A stretch of 64,000 nt of DNA, taken from NCBI GenBank assembly GCA_030448105.1, contig JAUJNP010000001.1:359403-423402 (forward strand). The letters are read 5' to 3'. Both the position numbers and the translations under genes were made by a program. Below are positions 36,059 to 43,729 of this stretch, in pieces; position 1 is the first letter of the stretch, and every line of letters begins with the position of its first letter. Source of the DNA: Acidimicrobiales bacterium. GTDB lineage: Bacteria; Actinomycetota; Acidimicrobiia; Acidimicrobiales; Iamiaceae. The notes under the pieces are model-generated. The model did no database searches. It was not told the DNA's origin and saw nothing but the letters and a program-made list of their open reading frames with translations.

Positions 36059-36972
36059 CGGTGGCCGGGGAGCCCACCACCACCGAGGTGGCCGACGGCG
36101 TCTTCGCCTACGTGCAGCCCGACGGGAGCTGGTGGATCAACAACACCGGGTTCCTGGTGGCCGACGACGGCGTCGTCAGCATCGACACGTGCGCCACCGA
36201 GCGCCGCACCCGGCGCTACGCCGCCGCCATCGCGGCGGTCACCGACGTGGCCGTCCGCACCATCGTCGTCACCCACCACCACGGCGACCACACCAACGGC
36301 AACTGCCTCTTCCCGGGAGCGACGATCCTCGCCCACGAACGCTGCCGGGAGGTGGTGGCCAACTCGCCGATCGGCTTCGGCGACGCCATCTGGGGAGGCA
36401 TCGACTGGGGCGACCTCACCGTGGTGGCCCCCCAGCTCACCTTCACCGGCCGCGTGGACGTGCACGTCGGCGACGTGGTGGTGGAGCTGCACGCCCTCGA
36501 CGGCCCCGCCCACACCGTCGGCGACGTGGTGGCGTGGATCCCGCAGCGCTCGGTGCTGTTCGCCGGCGACCTGGTGTTCAACGGCGGCACCCCGTTCGTG
36601 CCCATGGGCTCGATCCCCGGCTCGTTGGCCGCCCTGGAACAGATCCGGGCCCTCGCGCCCGCCACCATCGTCCCCGGGCACGGGCCGGTGTGCGGGGTGG
36701 AGGTGCTGGACGGCATCGCCGAGTACCTGCGGTGGGTGCAACGCCTGGCCGAGGAGGGCCGCGCCGGCGGTCTGACCCCCCTCGAGGTGGCCCGCTCGGC
36801 CGACCTCGGGCCCTTCGCCGAGCTGCTCGATCCCGAGCGCCTGGCCGGCAACCTGCACCGGGCCTACGCCGAGCTCGACGGCGCCCCACCGGGCGCGCCG
36901 ATCGACCTGCTCGCCGCCTTCGGCGACATGCTCGAGCTCAACGGCGGCGGGCCGCTGCCGTGCTGCGTCTGA
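36055..36972 (+). CDS. MBL-fold metallo-hydrolase
   Basis: 305 residues, GTG start overlapping the previous stop by 4 bp. Metal-binding motif THHHGDHTNGN (HxHxDH), then the DGPAHTVGDVV histidine, FAGDLVFNGGTPFV (Asp) and VPGHGPV (last His) complete the two-metal site. The layout fits the cyclase/SoxH-like or lactamase-like hydrolases that act on many esters and lactones. The gene is the last of a three-gene operon with the aldo-keto reductase and the ketopantoate-reductase-like enzyme and is followed by a strong terminator. Confidence 0.85.
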   Translation: MTVAGEPTTTEVADGVFAYVQPDGSWWINNTGFLVADDGVVSIDTCATERRTRRYAAAIAAVTDVAVRTIVVTHHHGDHTNGNCLFPGATILAHERCREVVANSPIGFGDAIWGGIDWGDLTVVAPQLTFTGRVDVHVGDVVVELHALDGPAHTVGDVVAWIPQRSVLFAGDLVFNGGTPFVPMGSIPGSLAALEQIRALAPATIVPGHGPVCGVEVLDGIAEYLRWVQRLAEEGRAGGLTPLEVARSADLGPFAELLDPERLAGNLHRAYAELDGAPPGAPIDLLAAFGDMLELNGGGPLPCCV

Positions 36973-36984
36973 GGCCATGGCGCG

Positions 36985-37021
36985 CAGGAGCGACCCGGCC
37001 CGAGGGCGCGGGTCGCTCCTG
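36985..37021. terminator. Bidirectional hairpin terminator
   Basis: CAGGAGCGACCCG and CGGGTCGCTCCTG form a perfect 13-bp stem around an 11-nt loop. It stands between the convergent MBL and cold-shock genes, 13 bp from each stop, so it can end transcripts from both sides. There is no clear U tract, as is common in very GC-rich genomes. Confidence 0.8.
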
Positions 37022-37035
37022 GGAGACCGCTCGGT

Positions 37036-37242
37036 TCAGGAGAGGGGCTTGACCGACGAGGCCTGCAGGCCCTTCTGGCCCTGGGTGACCTCGAACTCGA
37101 CCCGCTGGCCCTCGGTGAGCTCGCGGTAGCCCGAGACCTGGATCTGGGAGTGGTGGACGAAGAGATCCTCGCCGCCGCCCTCAGGGGCGATGAAGCCGAA
37201 GCCCTTGGTTGCGTTGAACCACTTGACGGTACCGGTTGGCAT
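37036..37242 (-). CDS. Cold-shock protein (CspA family)
   Basis: 68 residues starting [33 protein letters not shown], with the RNA-binding motifs KGFGFI (RNP1) and DLFVHH (RNP2). A single cold-shock domain that binds single-stranded RNA/DNA and melts secondary structure. The ATG at 37242 is preceded by AAAGGA at a good distance; a longer in-frame start is rejected since CSPs begin at this residue. The 134 bp upstream, up to the SHOCT-like gene, hold no other gene and would contain its promoter and leader RNA. Confidence 0.95.
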   Translation of the reverse strand: MPTGTVKWFNATKGFGFIAPEGGGEDLFVHHSQIQVSGYRELTEGQRVEFEVTQGQKGLQASSVKPLS

Positions 37243-37376
37243 TGTTTCGTTCCTTTGTTCTCCACGCATGACACTTGCGGGAGACATGACGAAACCCTGC
37301 AGCGGCACCCACCTGCGTGATCTCGGACCGGGCGCACCCGAAACCATAGCGGATCACCGGACGAAGGTCACCCAGG

Positions 37377-37658
37377 TCAGTCGACGGGCAGGCGGCTGAA
37401 CAGCTCGGTCTTCTGGTCCTCGAACTCCTCGAAGCTGATCTGCTTGGCCTCGAACTGCCGGTGCAACGCCTCCACCAGCTCCAGGAGGTCAGCGGCGGAG
37501 AGCTCCTCGCCGTAGTCGCTCACCTTGGCGTCGGACACCTCGTCGTCGGGAGCGGGCCCCTCGGAGCGCTCCTGGCGCTTGGCCCGCTTGGCCGCCTGCT
37601 TGGCCTGCTTGGCCCGGTCACGCTGCAGCTTCTCGAAGCTCGATCGTTGTGCAGCCAT
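37377..37658 (-). CDS. Small protein with basic N terminus and SHOCT-like C terminus
   Basis: 93 residues. The N-terminal half is strongly basic (KLQRDRAKQAKQAAKRAKRQER), likely a helix that could bind nucleic acid; a short acidic linker follows. The C-terminal 35 residues (AADLLELVEALHRQFEAKQISFEEFEDQKTELFSRL) fit the SHOCT (short C-terminal) domain pattern of two helices. No catalytic residues. The same direction and closeness to the cold-shock gene suggest, but do not prove, a link. Confidence 0.7.
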   Translation of the reverse strand: MAAQRSSFEKLQRDRAKQAKQAAKRAKRQERSEGPAPDDEVSDAKVSDYGEELSAADLLELVEALHRQFEAKQISFEEFEDQKTELFSRLPVD

Positions 37659-37861
37659 GTGGTTCTCCGTTCGACGTGGAGCGGGCGCAACGGGACCCGG
37701 CGCCCCGCCGCGGCATCGGCGGGCGGCTGGCTCAGCCCACCGACAGGCAGGGCCCAGCTTGGCCCAGCCGGGTTCGCCGGTCGTGCCCGGAGCCTACCTG
37801 AGCAGGGCATTTGCGCCAACCTCGCCCACGGCGGGCGCGGTGGTAGGACACCCAGAAGGGG

Positions 37862-40417
37862 CTACCCCCGCAGGAACAGGGCCCGGGACCGCCAGTCGTT
37901 GCCGTCGATGCCCGGTCCACTGACCACCGTGGCGGTCGCCGCGTCCGGGTGCCCGGCGCGGAAGCTGACCCGGTGCAGGTTGCCATCGCCCGCGGTGGCC
38001 CAGTAGAGCCGGCCGTTGGCCACGAACATGCCCGAGGTGCTGCGCCAGTCGAGGGTGGTGTCCACCACCACCTGGGGATCACCCACGATGCCGCTGTCGG
38101 GGCTGAACGCCCGGGAGTACAGCGCCGGATCGTCGAACAGGGTGTAGTGGATCCGCCCGTCGGCGAAGAACATGCCGGTGACGTTGGGCAGCTGGGCGTA
38201 GAAGCCCGACCGGTTCCCCCGGTAGACGGTGTCGCCGGACCCGGTCCGCACGCTGCTCCACAGCGGGTCGTTGTAGGGATCGACCACCGTGTCGGGCCCG
38301 AAGGTGGTGCCATTGAAGCTGCGCTGGTGGAGCTGGGAATCGGTGGCGCCGTAGTACAGCGTTCCGTTGATCATGAAGGCCCCCCGCGCCCGGCTCCACG
38401 CCGTGCCGTCCGCCGCCAGCGTGGTGGTGGCGCCCACCGCGCCGGCGCCGTCGTAGCTGCGCACCCGCACGTCGTCGCCGCTCGAGGGCGGCGGGGCGAC
38501 GTCGGTGCGTACTATCTCGATGGCGTTGATCAGCGGGTTCTCGACCCGGTGGACGAATCCGATGCGCACACGGCCGTCGCGGCCGGCGGTGGTGTCGAAC
38601 GCCTTCATGGTGCCGGTCTGGTCGCCGGCGTCTGCTGCGATGTCGTAGTTGGGCAGGACGGTGGCACCGTCGAGGGTCACGTCGAACACCCGCTGGCCAG
38701 GCGCGCTGGTGCCGCTGTAGCGGTTGGCGAAGTACAGGCGAACCTGCACCGGGGTGCCGGCCGCGACCGGGAACTCCCAGGCCATCTCGGGGTCGGGGGT
38801 GGGCCCCCACCGCTCGGAGTCGAACACGGCCCGGGGGGTGGAGGCGGGCACGGTGGCGGCCACGTTGGCCACCGGGTCCCAGCTGGCCGCCTCCGTGGCC
38901 CCGCCCACGTACGGGCTGGGGCTCTCGGGACGGTCACCGGACCAGTCCGGTCCGCTGTCGGTGGCCTGCAGCGCCGGTCCGGCGGCGTTGACCCGGTGGA
39001 GCACGTTGGTGGCGGTGGGGCTGCGCCGCCCGGCGAGGTAGACGTTGCCGGGCAGGGTGCCCGTGTTGGCGGGCGGCAGTACCCGCCCACCGGCCAGCGG
39101 GAAGAAGGCGAGTCGGCCCCGCGAGTACTTGCGGTTTCCGATGAAGGTGGTGTCGCTGCCCACGTACAACCCGTCGGGGCCGGCGTAGATCTCCTCGGCG
39201 CCGTGGCCCCGGGGGTGGCGGCCCGGGTTCCAGGCCAGGGGCACCCCCGTGGCCGGGTCGAGGGCACCGAGCCCTGGCCGGGCCACCGCGCCAGGGCCGG
39301 CGTGGTCCTGGCCGTAGGGGTTGTTCAGCCAGCGCTGGTGCCCGCCGACGTAGACGGCGGTGCCGGTGACGGCCACCGAGTAGAGCGAATCGGTGCCGGT
39401 GTGGTTCATCCAGGTTGGCGCCACGTCGGCGCCACTTCCGGCGGTCTCGAAGCGTGAAGCGGCGTCGCAGGCCTCGAACGAGCCGGCGTAGTAGCCCCCG
39501 GTGGTGACCACCACGAAGTACGAGCCGTCGGGCGAGAACTCGACGTCGCGCATGTAGCTGTCGAAGGCCCAGTAGAAGCAGTCAGGGGTGAAGGCGCTGG
39601 TGTTCCAGCCGAGGTCGACGCTGGCCGCCGCCCCGCTCAGGTTGATCCGCACGATCTGGTCGCGCGCCTGGCCGCTGGCCGAGGTGAAGTTGCCGATCAC
39701 CACCATGCGGGTTCCGTCGGGCGTGATGTCGAGCTTGGTGGCGCCGACGGCGGCCTTGACGCCGCTGCCGTTGTAGTTGTGGTGGCCGGCGAGCTGCACA
39801 CCCATGAACGGGTCCACCGCCCCCGTGGTGGGGTTGACGGTGGCCAGCCCGGCGTGGACGGTGGTGCCCACCTTGGTGAAGGTGCCGCCGACGTACAGCC
39901 GGCCCCCGGCGGTGTCGAGATCGGTGACGATGCCGTTGGGCGTCGGCACCTTGAAGCCGGCGACGCTGGCGCCGGTGGCGGTGCGCACCAGCGCGACCGC
40001 CTTGACGGCCACACCGTTCACGCTGGTGAAGCGGCCCCCCAGGTAGACCGACGTGCCGTCGGCCGCGGCCTCGAGGGCCCGGACCTCGCCGTTGACGGCC
40101 GGGACGAAGCCCGGGTCCACCACCCCGGTGGCGGCGTCGAAGGCGGCGACGTAGTTGCGGGTGATGGTGGTGGTCGACCCGGGGTTGCGCACCCCGGTGA
40201 AGGTGCCGCCGACGATGACGCGGTTGCCGACCCGGAGGATGGCCTTCACCGCCCCGTCGGTGAAGTACGGGGTCTTGGTCGACGGGACCGCGCTCACCAC
40301 CGCGCCGTGGGCGATGTTCTCGGCCGCCGCCGGTGTGGTGCCGAACAGGCCCCCCAGGAGGACGAGCACCACCACGCTCGCGGTCCGGCGGGCCCGAGCC
40401 CGCGACGTGGTGGTCAT
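37862..40417 (-). CDS. Secreted beta-propeller protein with malectin-like domain
   Basis: 851 residues from ATG 40417, which has GGGGGG just upstream and gives a proper signal peptide (ARRTASVVVLVLLGGLFGTTPAAAE). Residues 40-460 hold repeated units such as VGNRVIVGGTFTGV, YLGGRFTSVNG and LYVGGTFTKVG, the delta-60/WD-like propeller type common in secreted actinobacterial proteins. A malectin-like carbohydrate-binding domain follows (VQVRLYFANRYSG, GQRVFDVTLDGATVLPNYDIAADAG, VRIGFVHRVENPLINAIEI). A second repeat block (YYGATDSQLHQRSFNG, FFADGRIHYTLFDDPALYSRAF, LYWATAGDGNLHRVSF) ends the protein. No anchor is seen, so it is likely released. Function probably glycan binding or adhesion. Confidence 0.8.
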   Translation of the reverse strand: MTTTSRARARRTASVVVLVLLGGLFGTTPAAAENIAHGAVVSAVPSTKTPYFTDGAVKAILRVGNRVIVGGTFTGVRNPGSTTTITRNYVAAFDAATGVVDPGFVPAVNGEVRALEAAADGTSVYLGGRFTSVNGVAVKAVALVRTATGASVAGFKVPTPNGIVTDLDTAGGRLYVGGTFTKVGTTVHAGLATVNPTTGAVDPFMGVQLAGHHNYNGSGVKAAVGATKLDITPDGTRMVVIGNFTSASGQARDQIVRINLSGAAASVDLGWNTSAFTPDCFYWAFDSYMRDVEFSPDGSYFVVVTTGGYYAGSFEACDAASRFETAGSGADVAPTWMNHTGTDSLYSVAVTGTAVYVGGHQRWLNNPYGQDHAGPGAVARPGLGALDPATGVPLAWNPGRHPRGHGAEEIYAGPDGLYVGSDTTFIGNRKYSRGRLAFFPLAGGRVLPPANTGTLPGNVYLAGRRSPTATNVLHRVNAAGPALQATDSGPDWSGDRPESPSPYVGGATEAASWDPVANVAATVPASTPRAVFDSERWGPTPDPEMAWEFPVAAGTPVQVRLYFANRYSGTSAPGQRVFDVTLDGATVLPNYDIAADAGDQTGTMKAFDTTAGRDGRVRIGFVHRVENPLINAIEIVRTDVAPPPSSGDDVRVRSYDGAGAVGATTTLAADGTAWSRARGAFMINGTLYYGATDSQLHQRSFNGTTFGPDTVVDPYNDPLWSSVRTGSGDTVYRGNRSGFYAQLPNVTGMFFADGRIHYTLFDDPALYSRAFSPDSGIVGDPQVVVDTTLDWRSTSGMFVANGRLYWATAGDGNLHRVSFRAGHPDAATATVVSGPGIDGNDWRSRALFLRG

Positions 40418-40534
40418 GTTCCCCCCGAGGTGTGCGACTCCCCGAGCCTCGCACGCTTCGTAGCCGAGTAGCAACCACGTCACGCTCAGTGGTCGAACCC
40501 TCAGGCAGGGTAAACGGCCCGGCGCCGCTCGAGG

Positions 40535-40774
40535 TCAGCTCCCGACGTTGCTGGGGTCGATCAGGAAGGCGATCTTGCAGTTCACCTTGTAGTTGGTGAG
40601 CTCGCCGCCGTCGCCGACCTCGGCGCTGCTGGAGATCACCTCGACGCCTTTGATGTTGCGGATGGTCTGGGAGGCCGTGCGCACGGCGTTGCGCACCGCG
40701 TCGCTGAACGATTCCGTGGAGCTGCCGACCAGCTCGAGGATCTTGACCACGCCACCAGGGGTTTCGTTTGCCAT
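40535..40774 (-). CDS. Dodecin
   Basis: 79 residues from ATG 40774 (a GTG one codon earlier is possible). VVKILELVGSSTESFSDAVRNAVRTASQTIRNIKGVEVISSSAEV followed by LTNYKVNCKIAFLID matches the dodecin family end to end. Dodecins assemble into hollow 12-mers that bind flavins or coenzyme A and buffer them. Here the usual aromatic gate (Trp in the VKGxEV..W region of some members) is not obvious, so the ligand is not assigned. It is divergent from the phosphotransferase gene. Confidence 0.9.
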   Translation of the reverse strand: MANETPGGVVKILELVGSSTESFSDAVRNAVRTASQTIRNIKGVEVISSSAEVGDGGELTNYKVNCKIAFLIDPSNVGS

Positions 40775-40872
40775 CACCGGGGTCTAGCACCCCTCGGTGC
40801 CGGCGCGCGCCGAGCGGCACCCGCCGGCGGCGGCCGCTACCGTCGTCGGCGGCTCGTGACAGGGGGAAAGCG

Positions 40873-41970
40873 GTGGCAGATCTCGGGTTCCCGACCGGAC
40901 CGGAGGGCCTCGGCCCCCAGTGGTTCACCGACGCGCTGCGGTCCACGTCCACCATCGGCGACGACGTCCAGGTGACGGCGGTCGACACCGAACCGATCGG
41001 GGTCGGCATCGGGGTGCTGGCGCTGCTGTGGCGGGTCCGGCTCGACTACGAACCGCCCGGTTCGGGACCTCCCTCGGTGGTCTTGAAGCTGCCCCACACC
41101 GGCGCCGAGTCGCGCCACATCGCCGACTCGTTCCGCTTCTACGAGCGCGAAGTCCGCTTCTACGAGGAAGCCGCCGACCGGTCCCCGCTGCGCACGCCCA
41201 CCCGGTTCGCATCGGCGTACGACGAGGGCTCGGGCGACTTCGTCCTGTTGATGGAGGACCTGGGCGGGCGCCGCGTGTACGACCAGGTCCAGGGCTGCCC
41301 GCCCGAGGCAGCGGCGCGGAGCCTCCAGGCCCTGGGCGCCCACCACGCCGCCTGGTGGGGCTCGGCCGACCTCGACCGCCCGTGGGTGATGCGGGTCGCC
41401 GACCCGCCCAACCCCCAGGCGCTGGTCCCCGCCCTGCGCCAGTCGTGGCCCATCATCGAGCACCGCTTCGCCTCGGTCCTCCGGGGCCCGGTGTTCGACG
41501 CCGCCCGGCGGATGCCCGACGCCGCCGTGGCCCTGATGGAGCGCCTCTCGGAACCGCCGCTCACGTTGCTCCACGGCGACCACCGGCTCGACAACCTGTT
41601 CTTCTCCGATGCGGAGGGCACCGAGGCGGTGGCCGTCGTCGATTGGCAGATCACCGGCTCTGGCCGCGGGCCCTACGACGTGGCCTACTTCCTGTCGCAG
41701 AGCCTCCTGCCCGCCCAGCGCAAGGAGGTCGAGCACGATCTGGTCACCGCCTACCACCGGGCGCTGGTCGATGGTGGCGTCGAGGGCTACCCGTTCTCCG
41801 ACTGCTGGGAGGACTACCGCCGGGCCACGCTCTTCGTCCTCGTCTACCCGCTGAACGCCGGATCGGTCGACCTCGTGAACGATCGCGCCGTCGCCCTGTT
41901 CACGGCCATGCTGGAGCGGGCGGTGGCGGCCATCGTCGACCTCGACGCCCTCGAGCTCATGCCCCCCTGA
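40873..41970 (+). CDS. Phosphotransferase (aminoglycoside/ecdysteroid-kinase-like)
   Basis: 365 residues from GTG 40873, with AGGGGGAAAG directly upstream as ribosome site. Protein-kinase-like fold: SVVLKLPHTG (ATP Lys), YEREVRFYEEAA, FVLLMEDLGG, LLHGDHRLDNLFF (catalytic loop HGDxxxxN), and VAVVDWQITGSGRGPYDVAYFLS (metal Asp). Proteins of this group phosphorylate small alcohols such as aminoglycosides, choline, or steroids; in actinobacteria they often sit near lipid-degradation genes. Substrate unknown. Confidence 0.85.
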   Translation: MADLGFPTGPEGLGPQWFTDALRSTSTIGDDVQVTAVDTEPIGVGIGVLALLWRVRLDYEPPGSGPPSVVLKLPHTGAESRHIADSFRFYEREVRFYEEAADRSPLRTPTRFASAYDEGSGDFVLLMEDLGGRRVYDQVQGCPPEAAARSLQALGAHHAAWWGSADLDRPWVMRVADPPNPQALVPALRQSWPIIEHRFASVLRGPVFDAARRMPDAAVALMERLSEPPLTLLHGDHRLDNLFFSDAEGTEAVAVVDWQITGSGRGPYDVAYFLSQSLLPAQRKEVEHDLVTAYHRALVDGGVEGYPFSDCWEDYRRATLFVLVYPLNAGSVDLVNDRAVALFTAMLERAVAAIVDLDALELMPP

Positions 41971-42064
41971 GCTTGTGGGCGTCGCAGCGCTCCAGACGAG
42001 CACCCGGCCCAGGCCGTCGGTGAGGTGCCGATGATTCACGTCACATCCGGTCGTCGTAGCTGGC

Positions 42065-42382
42065 GTGCCCGGAGGAGATCGAGCCGCCAAGCTGGTCCTG
42101 GTCCGCGATGACGCCGAGGTGGCGAGCTGGGCGTTGAAGCGCCGCCGCGCCGATCTCGCGGCCGTCGACGAACTGGCCCGCCTGGCGCTGGCGGCCAAGC
42201 GCCTCGGCTGTTCGATCCGGCTGCGGGAGCCCTGCGCTGAGCTGCTCGCGCTGCTCGACCTCGCCGGCCTTAACGACGCCTTCGGCGTCGCCGGGAACCC
42301 GGGGCAGGTGGCCGGGGAGGCCGAAGGTGGCGAGGAGCCCCGGATCGAGGAAGTGGTGGTGCCCGACGATCCGGTCGCCTGA
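42065..42382 (+). CDS. STAS-like (anti-sigma-factor-antagonist-like) protein
   Basis: 105 residues, GTG start. Core DLAAVDELARLALAAKRLGCSIRLREPCAELLALLDLAGLNDAF follows the STAS pattern in which the second half of the domain ends in a helix after LDLAGL. The N-terminal strand is KLVLVRDDAEVASW. The Ser/Thr that is phosphorylated in classical antagonists (DS/DT before the helix) is replaced by DL-AAVD, so classical partner-switching is unlikely. The tail EEPRIEEVVVPDDPVA is acidic. It is convergent with hypD at 64 bp. Confidence 0.6.
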   Translation: MPGGDRAAKLVLVRDDAEVASWALKRRRADLAAVDELARLALAAKRLGCSIRLREPCAELLALLDLAGLNDAFGVAGNPGQVAGEAEGGEEPRIEEVVVPDDPVA

Positions 42383-42446
42383 CGTTTCGATCACCTGCAG
42401 GGCGAACGGCTGGTGCCGCGGTTGGCTGGCGGCCCTCCTTTGGTCG

Positions 42447-43577
42447 TCAGGCCGATGCCCTGCCGAGCGTCACGGCCGCCTCCCGGTGGAGGCGGCCGAA
42501 GTTGTAGTACGCGGCGCACGCACCCTCGGAAGAGACCATGCAGGTCCCGATGGGCGTCTCCGGCGTGCATGCCGTGCCGAAGACCTTGCACTCCCAGGGC
42601 TTGATCACCCCCTTGAGCACCTCACCGCATTGGCAGGCCTTCGGGTCCGCCACCCGTACGCCGGGCACCGCGAAGCGCAGCTCGGCGTCCCAGGGCGCGA
42701 GCTCGGGGCGGAGCTTGAGGGCGCTCTGGGAGATGAAACCGAGCCCCCGCCACTCGAAGTGGGGTCGCAGCTCGAACACCTCGGCCAGCATCTTCAGGGC
42801 TCGGGGGTTGCCCTCGTCGCGGACGATCCGGGTGTACTGGTTCTCGACCTGGCACCGCCCCTCGCGGATCTGGGTGAGCAGCATGACGATGGCCTGGAGG
42901 ATGTCGAGCGGCTCGAAGCCCGCGGTGACCAGCGGCTTGCCGTACTGGGCGGGCACGAACCGGTAGGGGTGGTTGCCCACCACGGTGGAGACGTGACCGG
43001 GGCCGAGGAAACCGTCGAGGCGCAGGTCGGGCGACTCGAGGATCGCCTTCAGCGGCGGCACGATGGTGACGTGGTTGCAGAACACGCTGAAGTTGCGCAC
43101 ATCGGCGTCGCGCGCCCGCAGCAGCGTGACCGCGGTGGAGGGGGCGGTGGTCTCGAAGCCCACCGCGAAGAACACCACCTCACGGTCGGGGTGCTCGACG
43201 GCGATGCGCAACGCGTCCAGTGGCGAGTACACGAAGCGAACGTCGGCGCCCCGCGCCTTGGCCTCGAGCAGGTTCCCGTGACCGCCGGGCACGCGCATCA
43301 TGTCGCCGAAGGAGGTGAAGATCACTCCTGGGGTCTCGGCCACGGCGATGGCGTCGTCGACCCGGCCCATCGGGATCACGCACACCGGGCATCCCGGCCC
43401 GTGGACCAGCTCGACGTTCTGGGGCAGGACGTGCTCGATGCCGTGGCGGTAGATGGTGTGGGTGTGGCCGCCGCACACCTCCATGAACTTGAAGGAGTCC
43501 TCGCCCGCCAGCTCCCGGATGCGCGCCACCAGCACCCGGGCGGCGGCGGGGTCGCGGTACTCGTCGACGAACTTCAC
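42447..43577 (-). CDS. hypD: [NiFe]-hydrogenase maturation factor HypD
   Basis: 376 residues from GTG 43577, the normal HypD length, with GGGAGG upstream. Cys motifs typical of the family: FMEVCGGHTHTIYRHG, HGPGCPVCVIPMGRVDDAI, and the iron-sulphur cysteines in ACQCGEVLKG, CKVFGTACTP and GTCMVSSEGACAAYYNFG. HypD is the 4Fe-4S scaffold on which, with HypC, the Fe(CN)2CO unit of [NiFe] hydrogenase is built. It is the last gene of the hyp operon; its start overlaps the stop of the miniature hypC by 4 bp. Confidence 0.95.
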   Translation of the reverse strand: MKFVDEYRDPAAARVLVARIRELAGEDSFKFMEVCGGHTHTIYRHGIEHVLPQNVELVHGPGCPVCVIPMGRVDDAIAVAETPGVIFTSFGDMMRVPGGHGNLLEAKARGADVRFVYSPLDALRIAVEHPDREVVFFAVGFETTAPSTAVTLLRARDADVRNFSVFCNHVTIVPPLKAILESPDLRLDGFLGPGHVSTVVGNHPYRFVPAQYGKPLVTAGFEPLDILQAIVMLLTQIREGRCQVENQYTRIVRDEGNPRALKMLAEVFELRPHFEWRGLGFISQSALKLRPELAPWDAELRFAVPGVRVADPKACQCGEVLKGVIKPWECKVFGTACTPETPIGTCMVSSEGACAAYYNFGRLHREAAVTLGRASA

Positions 43578-43657
43578 CCGGCCTCCCGTTCGGAGACGGT
43601 CATCCGCAGCGACGACAGGGCCATGGCCGCCTCTTCCTCTTCGATGCCGAGGCACAT
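43574..43657 (-). CDS. hypC: Miniature HypC-like peptide, probable internally deleted hypC
   Basis: Only 27 residues: it begins MCLGI, the N terminus of HypC whose Cys2 is essential, and jumps directly to EEEEAAMALSSLRMTVSERE, which resembles the C-terminal helix of HypC. The middle (about 50 residues, the beta-barrel core with the PG after MCLGI) is absent. The remaining frame is intact, with a GGAGG 9 nt before the ATG and a GTGA overlap with hypD. So the gene keeps its place in the operon between hypF and hypD but cannot encode the chaperone fold. HypC function may come from the SIS-HypC fusion at 47764-48489. Confidence 0.6.
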   Translation of the reverse strand: MCLGIEEEEAAMALSSLRMTVSEREAG

Positions 43658-43660
43658 GGT

Positions 43661-43729
43661 TCACATCCTCCGCAGTCGCCGGTACCGGGCGAAGTCCGAA
43701 GCGAGCGCACCGCCAAGTATGACCGCCAT
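43661..43729 (-). CDS. 22-residue membrane microprotein in the hyp operon
   Basis: ATG at 43729-43727 overlaps the hypF stop by one base (TGATG), a classic re-initiation arrangement; the frame ends at TGA 43661-43663, three bases before the miniature hypC start. The product is MAVILGGALASDFARYRRLRRM: a short hydrophobic stretch then a basic tail. The same frame is hydrophobic for another 10 codons upstream (AAALLAIVVL), so the original start may lie further up at a non-standard codon. Its ending RYRRLRRM is reminiscent of small actinobacterial proteins I recall next to hyp genes (DUF6893-like); this match is from memory and unverified. Confidence 0.5.
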   Translation of the reverse strand: MAVILGGALASDFARYRRLRRM

